This document shows positions 38,963 through 43,722 of a stretch of DNA of 43,722 bases, piece after piece. Origin of the DNA: an uncultured Roseburia sp. (GTDB lineage: Bacteria; Bacillota; Clostridia; Lachnospirales; Lachnospiraceae); the NCBI GenBank assembly GCA_910587865.1, contig CAJUNX010000021.1, positions 1-43,722 on the forward strand, written 5' to 3'. Positions within the stretch are counted from its first letter, which is position 1. Each line of letters starts with the position of its first letter. Made by a program: the position numbers and the translations under genes. The notes below the pieces were generated by a model. It was not told the DNA's origin and ran no database searches. It was given only the letters and a program-made list of their open reading frames with translations.

Positions 38963-41557
38963 ATGGAGACTGCTGTCAGTAAAAACAGGTATCTGAAACA
39001 GTTAAAGGACGGCTGGGTGAAGGATGAGCCGTATGTATTTGTCAGTTATGCGAGCCGGGACTGGGAGAAGGTATATCCGACCGTGCTGGCTCTGCGGGCG
39101 CTGGGAATCAATGTGTACATTGACGTGGAATTTATGGAGAACCAGTCTTCCAGCTGGCTGGATAATTTTCAGGATCAGATGATCTGGAATATGGACTGCG
39201 TGGGGATTGTGACATTTTTAAGTATCAGCTATCTGAGAAGCTATGCGTGTCTTATGGAGCAGCTGGCAAACCGCACCAGTATCATGAGAGAGAGGAGGGG
39301 CGGGCCGCTTCCCGTATTTTATATGGCGCTCGAGCCGGAGATGGAGACCGTTCAGCGGATGCAGCAGTATATTTACAGTAAGGAAGTGGCCAAAGAGGGA
39401 CGAGCGCGGGTGAAAATGCAGCCGCCGGAGGCGGCGCTGTTCCAGGAATTCATATTAAAATGCGGTTACAGCCAGTACCCGGATGCGGTAAGAAATATGC
39501 TCGGTGAGATCCGGGATCAGCATGCCGTGGTCACCAAAGCGTACTGGCTGATCTTCGAGGATCTGCAGTATCTGATCCGTCCGTTTTGCAGCCCCGGAGA
39601 ATGCGCAGAGCAGCTGGCAGGCAATTTTACCAATCATAAAAATGCGTCGATCCTGATGATGCCGTCTGAGGAATTAAAGCAGGAGACGCTGCGGAGGCTT
39701 TCCGGGGAGGATGAGCCGGCAGCGATGCCGGGAGCGCCCGGTCAGAGCCAGCCGGCAGTGGAAGCGGGGCCGGAAAGCGGTACGGGAGCGCCCGGTCAGG
39801 GCCAGCCGGCAGTAGAAGCGGAGCCGGGAAGCGGTACGGGAGCGCCCGGTCAGGGCCAGCCGGCAGTAGAAGCGGAGCCGGCCGGCAGACCCTTCCCCTC
39901 CTGGATGGAGGAACTGTGCGAGCGTGCCCTGAACTGGGATCTGGAGGCGGCCTGCCAGCCGGGGATGTGGTTTGACGGAAAAGCCCTGGGACAGGAGACC
40001 GGTCCGGTGGTCCGGGCCTTTCTCACGGCGGCGGAGCAGGGATACGCGGCGGCCCAGAATGTGACCGGCCACCTCTGCCGGTGCGGCCTGGTGGACGGAC
40101 AGGGAGAAGAACAGGCGGTGGAGTGGTATCGGAAAGCGGCGGTTCAGGGGTATGCGGATGCGCAGGACAACCTGGGAACCTGCTACACGGACGGGCTTGG
40201 AGTGGAGACGGATGTCCCAGAGGGCGTCCGGTGGTACCAGAGGGCGGCGGAGCAGGGATACGCCCCTGCACAGAATAATCTCGGCTACTGCTATCTCGAG
40301 GAGGAACTGGATGAGATGACGACCCGGGCCGGGGTGGAATGGTTAAGAAACATGGCTGCCCGGGGAGACATCACGGCGAAGCGCGAGCTCGCGAGCATGT
40401 GGAAGGACGAGGGGACGGGAGCAGAAGAGACGGTGGAGGGGGAGATCCGGCGTCTGGAGATGGCGGCAGCCCGGGGGAATGCAGCGGCACAGAACAGCCT
40501 GGGGGTATACTATGGGTACGGCATGGACGCGCTGAGTGCGGAAGGGGTGAACTGGCTGAAAAAAGCGGCGGCCCAGGGATACGCCCTGGCGCAGAGAAAT
40601 CTCAGCTACTGTTATGAAAACGGAGTCGGCGTGGAGCAGGATTATGGTGAGGCCCTGAAAACTTCCGGTGAGGCCGACGCGGGAGAGTCAGTCGGGACAA
40701 AGCTGGAATCCTATGACATGGAGAAGAAGGCGTCCGGTGAGGCCGATGCGGGAGAGTCAGTCGGGACAAAGCTGGAATCCTATGACATGGAGAAGAAGGC
40801 GTCCGGTGAGGCCGACGCGGGAGAGTCAGAGGTACGGCTGCCGGACTGGATGGAGGAGCTGTGTGAGCGGGCGCTGGACTGGGATATAGAAGAGGATGGC
40901 TATACGCCGGGGATGTGGTTCGACGGGAAAGCGCCTGGGCGTGAGATCAAAGCTGTAGTCGATGCCTTTTATGCCGCGGCGAAGCAGGGATGTGCGGCAG
41001 CTCAGAATGTGACCGGCCACTGCTGCATGTGCGGCCTGATAGAAGGACAGGGTAAGAAACAGGCGGTGGAGTGGTATCGAAAAGCGGCGGAGCAGAAGTA
41101 TGCGCCCGCCCAAAAGAATCTCGGTGATTATTATGGTGGTGTGTGCGATGAAGATGAGGAGGAAACGATACGGATTGGCGCGAAATGGCTTAGGAGGATG
41201 GCGAACGAAGGAGAGAAAGAGGCGAAGTCCCGCCTGTGCTCGAACTGGGAACGCAGCGGGATTGGAAAAAATGAGACTGTCGAAGAGGAGCTGGAATATC
41301 TGAACCATGCCGCGGCGCAGGGAAATGCCGCGGCAGAGGATGTGCTGAACGATTATTATATAGCCGGAATGTTGAAGGCGTGTCCCTGGGAAATGATGGA
41401 GTGGAATAAAAAAGCGGCGGAGCAGGGGTATGCGCCCGCCTGGCAGACGCTTGGATATTGCTATGAGCACGGAGTCGGCGTGGAGCAGGATGCCAGAAAA
41501 GCGGCTGAGTCGTATGAAAAAGCCGATGCCTTAAGACGTGCGGCGATACGGGAATAG
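38963..41557 (+). CDS. TIR-domain protein with duplicated Sel1-like repeat module
   Basis: 864 residues, no signal peptide or membrane segment. An N-terminal TIR domain spans about 22-165: YVFVSYASRDWEKV, then GINVYIDVEF and SYLRSYACLMEQ, where S93, C96 and E99 match the SxxCxxE region holding the catalytic Glu of NAD-cleaving TIR domains. A helical region (170-250) and a Pro/Gly/Glu linker of 18-residue repeats follow. Then come two homologous modules (starting at W314 and W629 with WMEELCERAL), each with Sel1-like repeats such as AVEWYRKAAEQGYAPAQNNLG; a linker of 23-residue repeats separates them. TIR-repeat proteins serve in bacterial immunity or signalling; NADase activity is inferred. 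AAGGAGA precedes ATG 38963. The helicase gene starts 12 nt after the stop. Confidence 0.85.
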   Translation: METAVSKNRYLKQLKDGWVKDEPYVFVSYASRDWEKVYPTVLALRALGINVYIDVEFMENQSSSWLDNFQDQMIWNMDCVGIVTFLSISYLRSYACLMEQLANRTSIMRERRGGPLPVFYMALEPEMETVQRMQQYIYSKEVAKEGRARVKMQPPEAALFQEFILKCGYSQYPDAVRNMLGEIRDQHAVVTKAYWLIFEDLQYLIRPFCSPGECAEQLAGNFTNHKNASILMMPSEELKQETLRRLSGEDEPAAMPGAPGQSQPAVEAGPESGTGAPGQGQPAVEAEPGSGTGAPGQGQPAVEAEPAGRPFPSWMEELCERALNWDLEAACQPGMWFDGKALGQETGPVVRAFLTAAEQGYAAAQNVTGHLCRCGLVDGQGEEQAVEWYRKAAVQGYADAQDNLGTCYTDGLGVETDVPEGVRWYQRAAEQGYAPAQNNLGYCYLEEELDEMTTRAGVEWLRNMAARGDITAKRELASMWKDEGTGAEETVEGEIRRLEMAAARGNAAAQNSLGVYYGYGMDALSAEGVNWLKKAAAQGYALAQRNLSYCYENGVGVEQDYGEALKTSGEADAGESVGTKLESYDMEKKASGEADAGESVGTKLESYDMEKKASGEADAGESEVRLPDWMEELCERALDWDIEEDGYTPGMWFDGKAPGREIKAVVDAFYAAAKQGCAAAQNVTGHCCMCGLIEGQGKKQAVEWYRKAAEQKYAPAQKNLGDYYGGVCDEDEEETIRIGAKWLRRMANEGEKEAKSRLCSNWERSGIGKNETVEEELEYLNHAAAQGNAAAEDVLNDYYIAGMLKACPWEMMEWNKKAAEQGYAPAWQTLGYCYEHGVGVEQDARKAAESYEKADALRRAAIRE
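39730..39883 (+). repeat. 54-bp in-frame tandem repeat, first TIR-Sel1 linker
   Basis: Units start at 39730, 39784 and 39838 (third partial), coding for 18-residue APGQGQPAVEAEP-type repeats. Confidence 0.9.
40664..40829 (+). repeat. 69-bp in-frame tandem repeat, second TIR-Sel1 linker
   Basis: Units at 40664-40732, 40733-40801 and a partial from 40802 are nearly identical at DNA level, coding for 23 residues each (SGEADAGES, VGTKLESYDMEKK). The near identity implies recent duplication. Confidence 0.92.
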
Positions 41558-41569
41558 CGGGGGAGCCGG

Positions 41570-43722
41570 ATGGGAAATCAGATCGTAGAGAATAAAAAAG
41601 GAGTCATCCGCATCTCGGTTCGGAATCTTGTGGAATTTATTCTGCGGGAAGGCGATATCGACAATCGGCGAGGCAGAATCTCTTCCACGGATGCGATGCA
41701 GGAGGGCAGCCGGATCCACCGGAAGATTCAGAAGAGTATGGGGCCGGAGTATCATGCGGAGGTTCCGCTCAGGATCACGATCGAGGAAGAGGACTACCAG
41801 CTTGTGATTGAGGGACGGGCGGACGGGATTCTTATTGAGCCGCGTGAGGATGATCAGGGGACGGGAAAAAGAACTACGTTTGCGGACAATTATAACCGGA
41901 TTGCAGTCGGGGACGGAATGCGGGTTATGATCGATGAGATCAAGGGCATGTATATGAAAACGGAGCTGCTGCAGGAGCCGATAGGAGTACATCGGGCACA
42001 GGCGATGTGTTATGCTTATATCTACGCGCTGCAGCATGATCTGGAGGAGATTGATGTACAGATGACCTACTGCAATCTGGATTCGATGGAGATGAAATAT
42101 TTCAGAGAGCATTTCACCTTTGAGGCACTTGAAAAGTGGTTTGCGAAACTGATCGCGGAATATAAAAAGTGGGCGGATTTTCAGTTCGCATGGCGGATGC
42201 TGCGGCAGGAATCGATTCGGAAACTGGAATTTCCGTTTGCGTACCGCAGGGGACAGCATGATCTGGCCGCAGGGGTTTACCGCACGATCGCGCGGCGGAA
42301 AAATCTGTTCATTCAGGCGCCTACAGGAGTAGGGAAAACGATTTCCACCATTTTTCCTGCAGTGAAGGCGACAGGGGAAGAGCTTGGGGATAAGATCTTT
42401 TACCTGACCGCGAAGACGATTACGGGAACGGTCGCGCGTGAGGCGTTTGAACTGCTCCGTGGAAAAGGATATCAGGCGAAGGTGCTGCAGATCACGGCAA
42501 AAGAGAAGCTCTGCATGTGTGAGGAGATGGACTGCAATCCGGTACACTGCCCTTACGCGAAGGGACATTACGACCGGGTAAACGACGCGGTGTTTTCCCT
42601 GCTGCAGAAGGAGGATGTGTTCACCAGGGAGGTCATTTCAGAACAGGCGAGGGAGTATCAGGTCTGTCCGTTTGAGCTGTGTCTGGATGTCGCGACCTGG
42701 GTCGATGACATCATCTGTGATTATAATTATGTGTTTGATCCGAATGCGTATCTGAAACGTTTTTTTGCGGAAGGCGTCAGGGGGGATTATATTTTCCTGG
42801 TGGACGAGGCGCATAATCTCGTGGAACGCAGCCGGGAGATGTACAGCGCCGTGATCTGTAAGGAGGATTTTCTGGCGGTAAAGAGACGGATAAAGCAGTA
42901 CGATGCGAAGCTGGCAAAGGATTTTGACCGGTGTAATAAGATTCTGCTGGAGTACAAAAGGGAGTGCGAGCGCTATGTGGTCTATGATGACATCGGATCG
43001 CTGATTTTGCCGCTGACCCGTCTGTTTGAGAATCTGGATGAATTTCTGCAGAAGAAGACGGAGTTTCCGGAGCGCAGGGAGGTCAGTGAATTTTTCTTAC
43101 AGCTGCGTGATTTCCGGAATACGTATGAGCTGGTGGACGATCACTATGTGATTTACACGGAGCACGGGGAGGACGGAAAATTCCGGATGAAACTCTTTTG
43201 TGTGGATCCGTCCCGCAATCTGCAGGAGCGCCTCGATAAAGGGAAGGCCACGATCTTTTTTTCGGCAACGCTGCTGCCGGTCGGATATTATAAGAGCCTG
43301 CTCTCGACGAAAACAGATAATTATGCGATCTATGCCGAGACGGCCTTTACAAAGGAACAGAGTCGGCTGTTCATCGGCGGCGATGTGAGCAGCCGGTATA
43401 CGAGAAGAACCCCGGAGGAATTTGCGCGGATCGCGCGGTATGTGCTTTTGACGGCACAGGCGAAGAAGGGAAATTATATGGTATTTTTTCCCTCTTATAA
43501 AATGCTGCAGCAGGTGTATGAGGTTTTTTGTGAGATGAACCGGGGCGAAGAAGGGGAGCCCGCGGCATCTGCAGGGATGCGGGATCAGTCAGAGGAAGAC
43601 ATTTCGGCATCTGCCGGGAGAGACAACCAGTCAGAGGAAGACACGGCAGCATCTGTCAGAAGCGATAATCAGTCAGAGGAAGACATTTCGGCATCTGCCG
43701 GGAGAGACAACCAGTCAGAGGA
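41570..43722 (+). CDS. Cas4-like nuclease/XPD-DinG-type DNA helicase fusion, 3' end outside window
   Basis: At least 717 residues; the frame stays open to the window edge. The first 190 or so residues match a PD-(D/E)xK nuclease: RADGI (D85), DEIKG (E123, K125) and HRAQAMCYAY (Q144, Y148). Then comes an XPD/DinG-like superfamily 2 helicase: Walker A APTGVGKT (K256), a Cys cluster suited to a 4Fe-4S site (KEKLCMCEEMDC, HCPYAKG, QVCPFELC), VDEAHN (D412) and FFSATLLP. It should be a DNA-end-processing helicase-nuclease. GGAG lies 4 nt before ATG 41570 and the TIR gene ends 12 nt upstream, so they are co-transcribed. The visible end is a linker of 14-residue repeats inside helicase domain 2. This architecture also occurs as a stand-alone repair enzyme. 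Confidence 0.85.
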   Translation, partial: MGNQIVENKKGVIRISVRNLVEFILREGDIDNRRGRISSTDAMQEGSRIHRKIQKSMGPEYHAEVPLRITIEEEDYQLVIEGRADGILIEPREDDQGTGKRTTFADNYNRIAVGDGMRVMIDEIKGMYMKTELLQEPIGVHRAQAMCYAYIYALQHDLEEIDVQMTYCNLDSMEMKYFREHFTFEALEKWFAKLIAEYKKWADFQFAWRMLRQESIRKLEFPFAYRRGQHDLAAGVYRTIARRKNLFIQAPTGVGKTISTIFPAVKATGEELGDKIFYLTAKTITGTVAREAFELLRGKGYQAKVLQITAKEKLCMCEEMDCNPVHCPYAKGHYDRVNDAVFSLLQKEDVFTREVISEQAREYQVCPFELCLDVATWVDDIICDYNYVFDPNAYLKRFFAEGVRGDYIFLVDEAHNLVERSREMYSAVICKEDFLAVKRRIKQYDAKLAKDFDRCNKILLEYKRECERYVVYDDIGSLILPLTRLFENLDEFLQKKTEFPERREVSEFFLQLRDFRNTYELVDDHYVIYTEHGEDGKFRMKLFCVDPSRNLQERLDKGKATIFFSATLLPVGYYKSLLSTKTDNYAIYAETAFTKEQSRLFIGGDVSSRYTRRTPEEFARIARYVLLTAQAKKGNYMVFFPSYKMLQQVYEVFCEMNRGEEGEPAASAGMRDQSEEDISASAGRDNQSEEDTAASVRSDNQSEEDISASAGRDNQSE
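43565..43722 (+). repeat. 42-bp in-frame tandem repeat in the helicase
   Basis: Units start at 43565, 43607, 43649 and 43691 (cut by the window end), coding for ASAGRDNQSEEDIS-like 14-mers. Units 2 and 4 are identical as far as visible. Confidence 0.92.

Overview
The window is bacterial chromosome from a Gram-positive anaerobe, most likely a fairly GC-rich gut Lachnospiraceae (Clostridia). Pointers are strong Shine-Dalgarno sites, sigma-A type -35/-10 promoters with 16-17 nt spacers, Rho-independent terminators, and a gene set of NrdR, EF-P, YqeG, a SpoVB-like flippase, a bactofilin, MATE efflux, an Lsa/CplR-type ABC-F protein and split transketolase. I see no tRNA, rRNA, CRISPR array, integrase or transposase. 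GC impressions are by eye, not computed.

Layout. 1-160 (-): start of an antimicrobial-peptide-type ABC transporter ATPase. 619-7314 (+): a sugar operon with an L-fucose-isomerase-like protein, split transketolase, FGGY kinase and a DUF5060-type glycosidase. 7440-10718: an accessory patch with a broken HEPN-like gene, an AraC regulator, an APH-type kinase and a decayed nucleoside hydrolase. 10955-15646 (+): phosphoglucomutase, GH36 alpha-galactosidase and a broken LacI regulator. 15641-17646: fragments of a YesN-type regulator and an MBL hydrolase flank an AT-rich insert with two GNAT acetyltransferases behind a probable translation-coupled attenuator. 17642-18963: SPFH protein plus Arc-like ribbon-helix-helix protein. 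19085-21569: TetR, PilZ and mannose-6-phosphate isomerase. 21777-22373 (-): ECF S component. 22503-24512: an Lsa-type ABC-F gene behind a structured leader with a three-codon uORF. 24627-29529: soluble hybrid histidine kinase, HD phosphohydrolase and CapA-like protein. 29800-32528: MATE pump, degenerate LytM/M23 protein and bactofilin. 32550-36251: nrdR, isochorismatase-like hydrolase, yqeG, rpiB, efp, nagB. 36277-37581 (-): SpoVB-like flippase. 37632-38786: cysteine desulfurase. 38963-end: a TIR-Sel1 protein followed 12 nt later by a Cas4-like nuclease/XPD-type helicase fusion that runs off the window.

How the parts fit. The isomerase, kinase and split transketolase form a complete isomerise-phosphorylate-cleave route for an unusual sugar, fed by the glycosidase. 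Alpha-galactosidase and phosphoglucomutase serve galactoside use, but the adjacent LacI repressor is dead. PilZ and HD-type proteins suggest cyclic-dinucleotide signalling. Two loci (GNAT pair, ABC-F) have leader RNAs in which translation of a tiny peptide probably decides transcription termination, the architecture of antibiotic-inducible resistance genes.

A trait running through the window is short tandem DNA repeats. They occur in frame inside at least six proteins (CapA, TIR-Sel1 twice, the nuclease-helicase, ABC-F and the histidine kinase, with a repeat-poor low-complexity insert in the FGGY kinase) and between genes, twice as copies of the upstream gene's 3' end. The most interesting candidates are the TIR-Sel1/nuclease-helicase pair and the two attenuators.
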